Positions 12,244 to 24,003 of a stretch of 33,403 nucleotides of DNA are shown here, piece after piece. Positions within the stretch are counted from its first letter, which is position 1; every line of letters starts with the position of its first letter. The notes beneath the pieces were generated by a model. That model had not been told where the DNA came from. It saw only the letters and a list, made by a program, of their open reading frames with translations, and ran no database searches. The translations under genes were made by a program, and so were the position numbers. The DNA comes from Apostichopus parvimensis (lineage: Eukaryota; Echinodermata; Holothuroidea; Aspidochirotida; Stichopodidae): assembly GCA_000934455.1 (NCBI GenBank), contig KN883930.1, forward strand, positions 63,079-96,481. The letters run 5' to 3'.

Positions 12244-12415
12244 ATGAAGTTATGGGAGCCTGTAAGAATCATCCCAAAGATAATTTATACTTTGTAGCAT
12301 TCAAGAAAGACTAATATTATACAGTTCTATGTAGGTGTCTAATTTCTTCCCAACTATAAATTTACTGATTTTCAGAACTTCAGACATGTACCGTGAGTAC
12401 AGCAGAACATATATA

Positions 12416-12730
12416 CAAGGGCGTAGGAACCGGGGGGGCTGGGGGGCGCCAGCCCCCCAGTGAAAAATACGGTGGGGCGGAAGTATCATTCGGCCCCCCG
12501 CTCCGCAAGTCAGAAAACCCCTTTTTCATTTCCAAATGAGAAAAAAATCTCATTTGGAGCACCAAATTGCATCTAAGGCCAGGTGAANNNNNNNNNNNNN
12601 NNNNNNNNNNNNNNNNNNNNNNNNNNNNNNNNNNNNNNNNNNNNNNNNNNNNCCCTCCCCTTAGACCCCTCCCCCAGGCCGGCCATCCGTCTTCAGCCCC
12701 CCTACTCAAAAGTACCTTCCTACGCCACTG
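12416..12730. mobile_element. hAT-like MITE with GGCGTAGGAA ends, interrupted by an assembly gap
   Basis: The left end CAAGGGCGTAGGAACC (12416-12431) and the complement of the right end, CAGTGGCGTAGGAAGG (12715-12730), share the core GGCGTAGGAA. The 8-bp repeat CATATATA lies directly outside both (12408-12415 and 12731-12738), though its simple sequence makes it weaker proof than the other two duplications. The left arm contains a G/C palindrome around 12431-12460 (GGGGGGCTGGGGGG, then CGCCAGCCCCCC). An unsequenced run sits inside the element, probably because the assembly failed in it. It carries no coding capacity. Confidence 0.75.
12588..12652. other. Assembly gap (65 Ns)
   Basis: A run of undetermined bases inside the GC-rich hAT-like MITE. 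The stated gap length may not be real. Frames crossing it are meaningless. Confidence 0.98.
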
Positions 12731-12739
12731 CATATATAT

Positions 12740-12979
12740 GAGTACAAACTTGCAAATTAAATGCCCCTTGGTACTTGATAGGAGAACAATAACGATTATT
12801 TATGAGTACAAGGCTTTACTGTTGAGTACAATACCAGCATTTAATTTTGGCAGAACTAGTGTCTGCACAAGATTTTCCATAAGGTCCGGAGTACATGTAT
12901 GTGTGAGTAAAAATCCAAGATAGGGAGTACAGTATTCATGAGTACAAGGAACTCTGCTAGAATACCAGTACTGAGTACA
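12740..12979 (+). repeat. Cluster of seven GAGTACA motifs
   Basis: GAGTACA starts at 12740, 12804, 12824, 12889, 12925, 12940 and 12973; an eighth is at 12395, just before the hAT-like element. Neighbouring context is partly shared (GAGTACAAGG at 12804 and 12940; AATACCAG at 12828 and 12961), so this is probably a decayed tandem repeat, though a cluster of binding sites is possible. Confidence 0.6.
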
Positions 12980-12999
12980 GACTCACTGTAGGTCTGTCA

Positions 13000-15900
13000 A
13001 ACAGTATTCACTAACTTCACCCGTGTTCATGACACTGGCAAAATATTTACTTGGTTTAAATTTGAATCAGATAGAAAGCATAAGATTCATGCAAACATGA
13101 ATATGGATTAGACTTCCAATAAACTGCTTCCATACGTGTAATATACTCCTGACTTAGCTCCCCTTTTACCGGACTCCAACATGTATACATAAACTCTGAC
13201 CCATGTTAGTAACATTTTTGCCCCTCTTACCATATATAGATCTGTTAAAGTATGATGGACTCTGTCCTTCATAGCATAGTCAAATTCTTTTCAAGGAGCT
13301 TACAGGTAATTTTAACAACAGCCTGGCACCTGGCTCATGTCCTTGAGCTAAGAAGAGTAGATGGTAGATTGTCCTCAACGAGCAAATTGCAAGGATTTTC
13401 TGTGAGGTAGAAGTTACCTCATAAACACCAATTGATTGTTGTATGGTTGTCGACTTCTGGTCAACTGTATGATTTTCCATCAAAATCAATTACTTTTACA
13501 TTTTATTATGTGATATTTTGAAATATTAGGGTACTGCTACTACTACTGCAGGTGAAAAGGAAATGAAAAGAAATTTATGGGAACCTGATCAAATTGGCCC
13601 TAGTTTTACATAAATCTGATCATATTAACTGCCAAATTAAACTGAATTCTGCCAAGAGATATTGAATGAACCCTGTTGTATAATCTTGTGCAATATCAGT
13701 TACCTTATTTGATACCAATCTGTTAGAGTTTGGCTTTAAAATCATTCAGTGTTAAAGTAAAATATGATTGTTCACTAATTTACATATTTGCCTTCATGTA
13801 TTACTAGGTGTTAAGATCACTGTACATGTAGATAGTGTTGTGTTACTGTGCACAGTAAGTACTGTAAAACAAACAAAATTACAATGGAGTGATATTGTCT
13901 AGTCATCAACTTCTAAAACATAAAGACATCAATTGCCCAAAAACATTCATATTTTCATATTTTTGAAAGGAGAATAAGAAGAAGTATGTATACAAATTGT
14001 AGTAGATCTTATTATCATTCCGTTCAGATTGTAATTGTATAAATGCCAGAATATTCATGTCTAGCTCCAATTTTACGCTCGAATCGCGTCATTTCTGACC
14101 GATTCCTCGACTTGAAATAATTCATTTACTGGAGGTACACTGTTGCCTCTTCATACATATTTTTAAAGGGAAAAATGTCAGTATGAATATTTTTTGCCTG
14201 TATTTCCAACATTATCCATAGCAGTAAAATAATGGAATAATTCAGTGTTCTGATCTTGTGTAGCCATTTTTAAGCCCTCTGAATTTGATCTCTAATTATA
14301 TACGATGGTTCCCATGTAGAAAACTGCAATACATATTCAAACACATGTATAAAGCAACTTGGACATGCAGCATAGCAGCATTTTAGAATGCGATACTGGA
14401 TAAAAATATTCCCTGAGGCTTCATCTGAGTCATGATCTGTAATAAATTTACGACAACATATATACTTTTTTTCCGGAATATTTGAAGGCAATGTACAAAA
14501 CAAAAAAATTTTGAACTTTGGTCATTTGGCATAAATAGTATACATGACATTATAGATGTACTATACATGTAGTTATAGTGATTTGTAAGTTGTTCATCGA
14601 AATTAATTGTTTTTCTCTTAAGACTTTAATTATTGACAAACCTATGAATGTACAGCATTGCAAAGTTCTGCAGGTTTTCGGTTATGTACCTCTTTTTGTA
14701 ATGCTCACTGAAACTTGTTCTCGCAATGACCAAGACACAACCCAGACACTATACTTAGTCAGTGTGGATCTACAGTTTTGTTCTCCCCCAAGCCTGAGCT
14801 GTATGTCTCAAGGACTGATTAGTCAACCCACACTCAAACCAGCGATCCATTCCAAAAACTAAAATACTGATTTTAATATCTGTAATAACCTTTAAATTAT
14901 AGTTGAGAGATCCCTGTACATTACAATAGTAAGCAGATAGTAGTCACCTTACAAATCTTACATTATTTCAACAGTGTTTGTCAAAGCGTCCAAAAGTCGA
15001 AATAAAAATCAAACAATGACTTTGTGCAATCGAGTCAAGCCGTCGGATAAGTTTGTATGACTGTATTCCAAACGCTAGGTTTGGTAGAATACTTCAAAAA
15101 AAAATAAACAACTACCGTCACAGGTAAACAAAGGTGTGGATGAGAAAAAGAAATTCCATAGCTTTTGAATCTCATTGGTGCATATATTTAAGAACATTGA
15201 GTGGCAATGTTTTCAACCATGAATTCAGTCATCGTATTTCTTTAAATGGATTAATAATATTATTAAAAATAAACTTAACTTCGAATTTTCAATTCTATTT
15301 ATAGTATCCAGTCATGGGTGAATGTCACTTGGCTTGTTAAGAGTATAACACATGGTTACAGTCATTAATGTTACATGCAGTCGGATGTAGTTATGAGATT
15401 TGATCTTTGTCACATGTACGTACTGTAGCCTGTTATTCAAATAGCTCGTCGAATTGCGTATCATATCCCACTGAAATTTTAAAGCCTGGTGACCTTTTCC
15501 CCACCATCCCAAGCGACTGAGTGTATTCTACATTATGGGTGTCATATGACCGCCGTGTCGTCCAGAATGGTGTAGTGCTATTAGGTTGTAAACCATATCA
15601 GTGTTATGATATGTCTGACTAGTAAACAGATGCGGAGCAGACGGAGATCAGAATTTATGCATCTGCAATATTACTAGTATTGAGGCCATGTCTACAGGTA
15701 GGTGTTGACCTGTTAGTGTTTCCTGTGAGAAGCGACCGTCTGTCTGGTTCTGTACAACATCTGTTGCTTCAGTTTAAATACAACAAAACTGCTATTAAAT
15801 ATACTGCGTACATATCTTCTGCTCTCGTGGTTGCATGGATGCAGGTGTTAAGCCCCAAACCACACTTACAAGCTGCTTGGAAGGTCTAATATTATCAGTA

Positions 15901-16487
15901 TTGGCCTCCACTTTAGCAAATGGATAAAATGGCTAAACATTTTCAAACAGGCTTCTGATGATTACCTAATGAAGGATTTATTCTAAGACGTATTTAGGAA
16001 TTAGAGATTTCTTGGGAAGAGGAACGCTTTGAGGGATGGAAGTTAAAGTTATTATTTAAGTTTGAGCATGAGTGATTCATGACTTATTCCAATTTGTAGA
16101 AGCTTTGAGGATAATATATTAAAAGTTGTGACCTTTTGGTTGTTATACTTGTTACTTTCACAGTGATAAATTGCAAGACCTGAATGTAATTCATGAAAAA
16201 CATTGACAACCCCAGGGTATTCTTGTTTTTCAGTCAATCTATGCTAATTATTGTATGATCTTTCATTCATTTTGCAGTTTTTTACCTACAAACAAATGAT
16301 TTTTTTTTTTTTTTAGCAAAACAGTACATTTGAAAATGGTCAAATCACTGTCTCTCAATATTTGATGTAAACTGATGCAGCTTTGATAATAAATTTGGAT
16401 CAACAGTTTCAATAAAAACATGGTACATTAAACTGCATTTGCTGTTACCGTACTCAATTTGGTTTTGATTTATATCTGTTCACTGAA
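13000..16487. other. Non-coding stretch
   Basis: AT-rich. Frames of up to 94 codons, none with a recognisable domain; no repeats beyond short homopolymers (a T16 run near 16300). Confidence 0.55.
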
Positions 16488-16900
16488 TTTCTGAGTGATT
16501 CACCGTACTGTTTCTGGAGATGACGAAAGCGTGATAAGCTGAGAGCGCAGGCACAAAGAAAGAAAGAACGAGATTTACAAAGAAAAATAAAAGGATCACA
16601 ATATTAGAACAATCTGCTGTGTCATCAATTTCTAGTCGCAGTGCACCATACATCTTGAGTACTCAAATATTGCATTTGCTCTTATCACTTGATGTCCCTT
16701 GTGTTTTTTTTCGTTTTTTTATTCAGTTTTAATGTATTTCTGAGTGATTCACCATACTCCTTCATGAAATGACAAATACTTAACAAGCTGAAAGCACCAC
16801 TGAGTTAAAAAACAAGGAAAAAAACAAAACAAAATGTCAGAGGGTGAGGAACGCAGAGCAACCTGCTTTATCATCCATTTATAGCACGACTCAAGATCTA
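16488..16900 (+). repeat. Diverged tandem duplication, offset about 249 bp
   Basis: TTTCTGAGTGATTCACC at 16488 recurs at 16737. Both are followed in order by a TACT box, ATGACnAAnnC, AAGCTGAnAGC, an A-rich purine stretch, then CTGCTnTnTCATCnATTTnTAG. The copies are clearly older than those of the 262-bp duplication. Confidence 0.7.
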
Positions 16901-16969
16901 GACTCCTACGTTAAAATTGCTCGATCGCCTTTGAAAGTTCAGACCTAGTAGGCTAGTAATATTATAACG

Positions 16970-17341
16970 CTAGCTAGACATGGCACAGTGATATGGCAAT
17001 GATGTAATTAGTGAGGCGATCGTATCGTGTACTGTAGCACATGTGTGTGATAACGACCGACCGACACTCACGGTTTTTAAAAGAACTACAGTACTGTACT
17101 GTATGAAGTATTCATGACAGACAGGGTAGGAAGACAGCGTGAAATATTCCTGAATCGGTATTAGGTATCCTGGATCTGCTGTCAGGATTATCTGACGAGG
17201 AGTATCAAGTTTTTTAGATGACGATGTCTTTGGACTAAAGACAATGTCGTCTGACTGTTGACTCTGCCGTACTGTTGTCAGGGATGGTGTGGTGATACAC
17301 ATGTTTTGTTTGTGTTTCTCTCGATGACGGAATGCAAGCAA
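16970..17341 (-). other. Unrecognised 123-codon open frame
   Basis: It reads from ATG at 17341 to a stop at 16970, the longest minus-strand frame of more or less ordinary composition. The first half is polar and Ser/Gln/Lys-rich (TTVRQSQQSDDIVFSPKTSS), the second half mixed. The surrounding DNA has somewhat more CpG than its neighbours. No domain, signal peptide or membrane segment is clear. It could be a single unrelated exon, but chance is more likely. Confidence 0.15.
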
Positions 17342-17668
17342 TTTGTTATTTGAAGCAACGTTTTTACGTTTTGTGAATTGTCTGTTTTACTAACCTGCCG
17401 ATATCATTTACTTAAAATAAGATTGTTACTGATCAGATTAAGACACCCTCATACTTTACAGTTTCGACGCATATGAAGGCCCGAAAGGGATTACTTATTG
17501 AATTTATTTTCATCTTGGATATGATTTCATTTGTCCAGGCATTAAGTTGAAATTAGCATGAACCTATAAAAACAACTAAAGAGCAAAATGGAAACTTTCT
17601 AAAGTTTCAACTTATAATGTTCATTAATTGAAGTGAAACTTGACCTTGGTGACTGCATATATTTTAGA

Positions 17669-17826
17669 ATTTACTTCACTCCTCACTTACCTGTCTCCAG
17701 TTGACTTATGCACTTTCCTCTTCCTACCTAACCTATTGACTTGGTCACATTTTAGCACTGTGCCCCCTATCCTACATCCCTTGCTCTGCCCACTATCTCT
17801 TCCTTCCAAATCTACCATTCTGAAGC
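17669..17826 (+). repeat. Dispersed repeat R2, copy 1
   Basis: TTTACTTCACTCCTCACTTA followed by CCTGTCTCC, a GCACTGTGCCCC block and a CTACCATTC end. It shares order and sequence with 30142-30300. A 169-codon frame starting at 17640 includes this repeat, which argues against that frame being a gene. Confidence 0.65.
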
Positions 17827-17849
17827 CAACCTACAAGGTTTTCCACAGA

Positions 17850-19344
17850 CTTTTCAAACCTGGAACATCAGGTAGGGACCTTCAGTGTAAAAAAACCAAT
17901 AAAAATCCTCAACTCAACTCAGCTATGTTAAATGATATAATGTTGGGTAATGGTAACCTCTGTACTATGACCTATATGTATATTTTGTGTGTACTTTCTT
18001 GCACAGTTTGTACATGTAGTACTCTGTGTGAACTGTACTGTAACGTGATATCAGCGATGCACAATACTGGGAGGATTGAATCTGTGACAGAACTAGAAAT
18101 ATGCTGTTATCAAGATATCAGAGCACGGGGTAACCATGTGTACCCCTGAGATTTATAAACCTGGGTGACTTGTAGAATTGTGTAAACTTAAGCCCCATGG
18201 AATTCAAAATAAAAAACATGGTGGATCTTATGGTTTCAATTTTTACAAAGACTGTGGTTGCCAACAACCGTGTGCAATGAATCACAGATTTATGTAGAAG
18301 TGGACTTTATTTGAACTAGTTACAATTTGATGGGAGTGTACTTGATTGTGAAATTTGTCATCCTGTCAGAACTGCACTAATAGATCCATTTATATGTCGT
18401 GGTACGTTACCTACAGTTAATAGCGGGTTTAAACCTTGCGATTTGTTTTATGATCAAAATACATGATAAAACAAGGATAATAGTAAAAAACTCTGTTAAG
18501 TGTGTCAGCTTTGATAAGTGTGTAATATGGGCATTGATAAACCCTGTAAAGTATCCCTCGAAAAATGTGTTAAATCTGCCGGATTCTCATAAACCCCTCT
18601 CAGGGTACCTCATCCCTAAAGTGATGTATCCCTGCTCAGTTCCTCCTCTTGACAAGGAAGGATGATAAACCTGTGAATGTACGGTATTATTTCAGCAGGA
18701 CCAAAGGAGAACATCATCTACTGAATATATGTCTGTGTCCAGACAGTCAGATCTGAGTTAATACAAGAAGCTTCAAATCAATACGTCTTATTAACATTGG
18801 AATCAGGGTTTTGAATCGGCTGCAAGAATCACACTGAGAAACGGTCACAAGGATGATGGTTAAAACCAAATGAGAACACATTCTATTTAAGAAAGATAGA
18901 AATTTTGCTAAATAGTTGAAAAAACATTTAAAGTATTTTTTGTCAAGACATGATTGTGGTACATTTACTGTACAATATGTTGTAACATTGTTAATTGTTT
19001 TGTTGGACAAACAAAAGTTGAAATTGTAAGTGATTTTTTTATTTTTTTACTGTTTTTTTTTGGCCTTTCCTCACAAAAGTGAGTCTGAAATAAAAGTGGA
19101 GGACACCAATTCTTGTTGTTTCCATGTAGTACATCTTACAAATAATGTAGCAGAACATCAAACTCTAAAACATGCTTTGTAACGGATGGCTATGGGATCA
19201 ACATTAATTTGGATATATGTTGTAGACTGTTAGAAAGCACTGTTAGCAGTCCCGATTGTATTTCTATATACCACTTTTAACTTTTGAAAAAACAACCCTT
19301 TAAACATCTGAGACTCATCAATGAACATGAACATTGATAAAAGT
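17850..19344. other. Non-coding stretch
   Basis: AT-rich sequence with small unrecognised frames only. Confidence 0.5.
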
Positions 19345-19542
19345 GGCTGGACTACTTAGTCTAACCATGGAGGTAAAAACAGAACACACAGTTTCTGAAA
19401 TGCATCACAAAACTTAACAGGGATGTATAAAATATTTACAGACAAAATAAACACTTATTTATCGTCGCGTTATAATTGATCAAGGACACATGTTGTTTGA
19501 ATGTCACCCCATGGTGCTCCATTGTTTATATGAAGTTACAAG
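19345..19542 (+). repeat. Dispersed repeat R1, copy 2
   Basis: Starts GGCTGGACTACTTAGTCTAA and ends GTTTATATGAAGTTACAAG. Same block order as 11083-11287. It ends 47 bases before the target duplication of the hAT-like element at 19598. Confidence 0.6.
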
Positions 19543-19589
19543 TTACACATCTTGCTTGTGTAATTAGAATTAATAAAACAATGGATTAA

Positions 19590-19597
19590 CATTACGA
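19590..19597 (+). repeat. Left target-site duplication CATTACGA
   Basis: Perfect 8-bp direct repeat bordering the 19598-21363 element; its partner is at 21364-21371. Confidence 0.85.
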
Positions 19598-21363
19598 CAG
19601 TGTTGGAAAACCTTGTTCAATTTCCCGCGAACACACTGCCAATTTCCCGCCGGTGTTCGTGCAGCGAACACGCCGAGCACGCGTAGCGTGCGAGCATAAA
19701 GGCGTGGGGTCCAGGGGCCCGCCGTAGGGCCCTGGTGGGGTCAAGGGGTGGAACCCCTTGTGGGGTTTCAGGGGGCGAAGACCCCGGAAAATTTTGGTAT
19801 TTTTGCGTGTCTGGCGATAAAAAATTCGCAGTTGAGGATGCAAAATACTGACAACTTTTTGAATTTAAACTGTCACGAAACTGATGAAAATTTTAAAATG
19901 ACAAGTTAGAGTAGCTATATATATTATGTTATAAAATGAAAAGTTATTTAATCTGTCTTACAATCTTTAAAAAGTTTAACTGACAAAACTTCCGATATTA
20001 TGAAACAAACAACGTTCGGCAAAGCCCCGTTTCTAGACTGCCTAACAATGAATAGCTTGCACTATACGTACATCAGTTTACAACTGCAGTACGGTTTAAC
20101 CCTACTGAAATACTACGGTAGGCTAAGAATTTTCCCATGTACCTTGCCAAACAACTGTGAGCTCATCCCCTGTCTAACACCTGTTTGTTAGCATTTTTTG
20201 GCACGTTTCCAAGAAACGTTTCATGGACTATTCCCCATGATACACGAGGCACAGTCCATACCATACACGCAGCACACGATATCAAGGCCCCTTAACATGC
20301 TATGGCCATCTTTATGAAAGTAAACCTTGTAATAAAATATGTTTTAGGCCACTTGGCATGATTAACTTAATGCTAAATATTGTTTCCATGTTCTTTTAGA
20401 AAACGTCAAGTTCGCAAAATACAATTAGTTGTGTTATTGTAGTTACGTGAGATCCGTAACCGACGAGGTGGTTAGGCTATTTGCTATGCACTTAACTATG
20501 GTAGGATATTATTTTTTCCGTATTTTTGGAAAGTCTAGAAAATACTTTCCTTTCCCCCCCCCCTTTTTCACCAGATGTGGTCTTACGGTTTATTCATAAA
20601 TGGGTGTACTAGAGCCTTGTTTACATGACATTAGTTGCATTTAGCACGATATGCCAGTTTCGCGTGAATTTTTCGAAAGTGTTTTGCTGGATCTTTCGTA
20701 AAATTTGAAAGGTGTAGCCTACTAACTTACTTTTCGTACACAATTGGTAATTTCTCTACTGATTGTCAGAGTTTTTTTTTACAGTCAAGTGAATACGTTG
20801 TGCATTGAGTATAAACTTATCGTGAATGCAAGGAAACGATGCGGGGATTTCCAGCAGACAAATGTTTTCTTTGCGGGATTACTGAGTCAGTTGAAGGGAA
20901 TCCCGCACCTTAGAGGGAACACTGAATTGAAGTCAAATTCATACGAAAGAAAACGTTTACTAACTAACATACAATATAAATAGAAAAAAATGTGGAATGG
21001 CAATATTGTTCAAAACATTTCCCGCGAGGATGATTTATTACAGCAACCTTCCCGCGCTGGGCCGTGGGTGTCAGTGTGGCATTGCCCTTGTGAGTGGGTT
21101 GGGGACACATCATTACTCGTTATATTGTGACTAAAATTGCGAGCACGCTCTCTGAACGTTTTTCTTTTGTTTCTGAAACTTTTCTTCTGAAATTTTCCTT
21201 AGTGTTTTTAGAGATGTACTTTTTTCTTCCTACGTGTCTTTTTTAAGTTTCGTCCCGTTTTTTTTTTCTCTATTTTTTTTTTCTCCAGCCAGGCTGGATT
21301 TCCCGCGAGCATCGCGGATACTGCGAACCTGGTTCGGAAGGTTCGCAAGGTTTTCCAACCCTG
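19598..21363. mobile_element. Non-autonomous hAT-like element with TTCCCGC motifs (1766 bp)
   Basis: The left end CAGTGTTGGAAAACCTTG (19598-19615) and the complement of the right end, CAGGGTTGGAAAACCTTG (21346-21363), differ at one position in 18. The 8-bp direct repeat CATTACGA flanks both ends exactly (19590-19597 and 21364-21371), the hAT hallmark. Both subterminal regions are GC-rich and carry TTCCCGC motifs (near 19621, 19643, 21019, 21048 and 21299) plus short GC hairpins between 19660 and 19790. The interior is AT-rich. The longest frames in it (63-83 codons) resemble nothing I know, and no hAT dimerisation domain or BED finger is visible. It is probably a deletion derivative of a full-length element. 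Confidence 0.88.
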
Positions 21364-21371
21364 CATTACGA
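21364..21371 (+). repeat. Right target-site duplication CATTACGA
   Basis: Perfect partner of the copy at 19590-19597. Confidence 0.85.
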
Positions 21372-22851
21372 GTCGACTTTATCATCAATGTAGCCTTTAA
21401 AGTAGCATTCCTGAAATGTTTAATACCAACTCTTAATTGTTTCTGTTTTCTTGGACTGTCAAAATGATTATATCAAGACTGAAATTCTTCTGAAGTCATC
21501 CTTGAAGCTTTATCTGAGATAGTATTAAGATTGTTCCATTCAGGAGGCAGACAGTGAATGCTTTAGATAAATACCGCCATTTTGAGAAGATTTGAATCGT
21601 TTGAGGTGAGATAATCTCTCTCAGCTTGGGTAGGCCCCTCTGGTGATTGATAAGGTCATAAAATAACGACTGGTTGAAGGTAAAATGCTGTATGATGATG
21701 GTCTTAAAACTTAAAAAGAGTAACCTTCCCGTAACACTTGATCAATCATTACCGTTCAGGCCCCACGACACATCTCTGAAGGATCAAATTTACAACCTAA
21801 GTTGAAACCGAAACATTTGGTAAGATTATCGGGCTGAAGCTTGATACAAAACGTACAAATGATCGAAATAACAGTCGCTTGCAGTTGCAGAAAAAAATGT
21901 TTATCTGACATTATTTTGTTACTGTCTTACTGTGTTCGTTCTTCGATGGAGTGGATCATCCGTTTGTTGTCATTCTCGACACCTGTTCAGTAGATTAATC
22001 TCATTCATGTTGTTACATGTATGACATTTCCGTAAAACTATTCTTACTTCCTTTAAAGTACATCACTCACTATATGATGAGCACATACTTTGTGCGGGAT
22101 TCGCGAGAACACATTAATTGACAGAATTTACTGTGATTCTCCCAAACCTGTCTTCTCAAAACCTCAGCATTCTAGCTCAATTGTGCCTAGAGTGAACTGG
22201 TAATCTTTCAGCACTGGGGGCCCTTTTTTACCGGACCCCGTCGGTCAATGATCCCCTGTTTTGAGAGATACAGTACCTCAGTCTAAATGTCATGTCTGGG
22301 AGTTGTCATTTTGTGAATCTGTGATGTCATAACGTCACTAGGATCTGAAAGCTTTTACTCTTTCCTAGTTTTTCTTTCCATATACAGTATTCAAGGTAGA
22401 ATGTTAGCAGTGTTGATATACCAAACGCCAACACTATAACTTTTATATTTTGGATTCAACGTTTGCAAAATCCAAATTCTTTATAGAAAATAAAACATTC
22501 TAATAGAGAAAAACGTTAAAAAAAAAAAATTGAAGCATACAGTATATGTGCCTTGATGATGTCATATTTATACTTGATCAAGTCTCAAGTCCTGTGTGTT
22601 TAAAGAAACATGAAATCTGTGATATCTACCAAATTAAATGAATTTTTTTTTAACTGTTTAGAGATGTTGTTGTCGATGACAGTTATCTCTGATCACTTAG
22701 ACCAATAATGATCGTAGGGTCAAGACATTTCCCTATCTGAGATATATATTTCCAAGCTAATCTTAAACCTTTTGCAATGTATCAGAATAATTTACATAAT
22801 AAGAGCCTTTAATGTCATAATTATGAATACCTTTAATCTATTTTTAACACG
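21372..22851. other. Non-coding stretch between two hAT-like elements
   Basis: No gene, and no repeat shared with the rest of the window. Confidence 0.5.
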
Positions 22852-22859
22852 CTAAAGGG
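22852..22859 (+). repeat. Left target-site duplication CTAAAGGG
   Basis: Perfect 8-bp copy directly flanking the 22860-23995 element; its partner is at 23996-24003. Length and exact abutment with the inverted ends define the element borders. Confidence 0.85.
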
Positions 22860-23995
22860 CAGGGTTCGCAGGTTTCTTCCGGGGGTGGAAAAAACCGCGG
22901 AATAAAGCGCGGTTTCTTCCACTCGGAAGAAATAGGTTTCTTCCAGTTTCTTCCGGACAAAATGGAAGAAACTCATTTTTTGGGGAAAAACTGTTGATAA
23001 AGTTTCATAACAACCTGCAATGATTTCTAACTATGTAATAAATGGACAAGAAGCACTATAGTGTCATCTAGGTAGTCTATATCTAGGTTTGAAGCACATG
23101 ACCTGCTTCCAGCATATACTGTGTACACAATATAGTACTAGGCTACTAGCATCGGACAATTCAGAGAACAACTATGGGCAAGCAATATTTTGCAGACCAG
23201 AATGGTCCTGATTATAGCCCAGTTCTTAGTTAAAAACTAGTTTCTGAGTGGAGGGGCAAGTGTTCCCTGGAAACTAGTGTAGGCCTACTACAATGCACAC
23301 TCATTACTACGATTACATTGACCACTATGACCATATTTTGTGGAGATTGAACTCAAGACATGAGGGTTACAGATTCGACTGGAAGTTGTAGTGTGAAATG
23401 AGGGCTGGCTCGTGGCCAGCTGTGTTTAATTATGGATGTTTGTTCTTTTTGCTGTTGGGATGACAAGTCCTCCTGTTAACTACAAGTTGTAATTTAAGGA
23501 GTTGCAGAAATTAAACTGTTGCCTAAATCTAACAGATATTATTAGGCTATTTTCTTGGTGTTCATTGTATTAAATCCTCAGTGCATGGGCCAATCCAGGT
23601 TAATCGTTCATACAGTATGGCCAATTATGCAATTCTGGTTGATGGTGGATCGCGAGATGATAAGTAGTCCTTCATATTGTGATTTATAAGCAAACATCTT
23701 TTGGTGTAGAAAAACAACCCAAAATTATAATCAACACAAAAATATCATATTTTGATGGTTTCAATGGTATGCATTTCAGTCAGATGGTGGTAAGCTATTT
23801 GTCTCTTTATCATGTATGAGGGTGTGCTGCATATATGCCAATTTTCACAGTTTCTTCCAGTTTCTTCCGGTTTCTTCCAGTTTCTTCCAGTTTCTTCCGG
23901 AAGAAACTGGAAGAAACCTGGAAGAAACAGGTTTCTTCCAGTTTCTTCCACGTCCCCGGAAGAAATACGTTTCTTCCGGAAGAAACCGAACCCTG
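22860..23995. mobile_element. Non-autonomous hAT-like element with TTTCTTCC subterminal arrays (1136 bp)
   Basis: Ends CAGGGTTCG (22860-22868) and CGAACCCTG (23987-23995) are inverted repeats, and each is followed inward by GGTTTCTTCCGG. The 8-bp direct repeat CTAAAGGG lies exactly outside both ends (22852-22859 and 23996-24003). Eight-base target duplications and ends starting CAGGG are typical of the hAT superfamily. Both subterminal regions are packed with the octamer TTTCTTCC or its complement: six copies at 22872-22980 and thirteen at 23850-23987, including the palindrome TTTCTTCCGGAAGAAA at 23891-23906 and 23970-23985. No transposase frame is present, so movement would depend on a transposase made elsewhere; the octamers may be its binding sites (inference). 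Confidence 0.88.
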
Positions 23996-24003
23996 CTAAA
24001 GGG
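23996..24003 (+). repeat. Right target-site duplication CTAAAGGG
   Basis: Perfect partner of the copy at 22852-22859. Confidence 0.85.

Noticed and set aside
12380-12923. Frames of 117-118 codons on both strands across the N run
   Set aside because: They exist only because Ns do not create stops. The sequence belongs to a MITE.
17640-18149. 169-codon + strand open frame, the longest in the window
   Set aside because: It begins inside the dispersed repeat R2, has a hydrophobic, Cys/Tyr-rich, low-information composition and no recognisable domain. The second R2 copy does not keep the frame.
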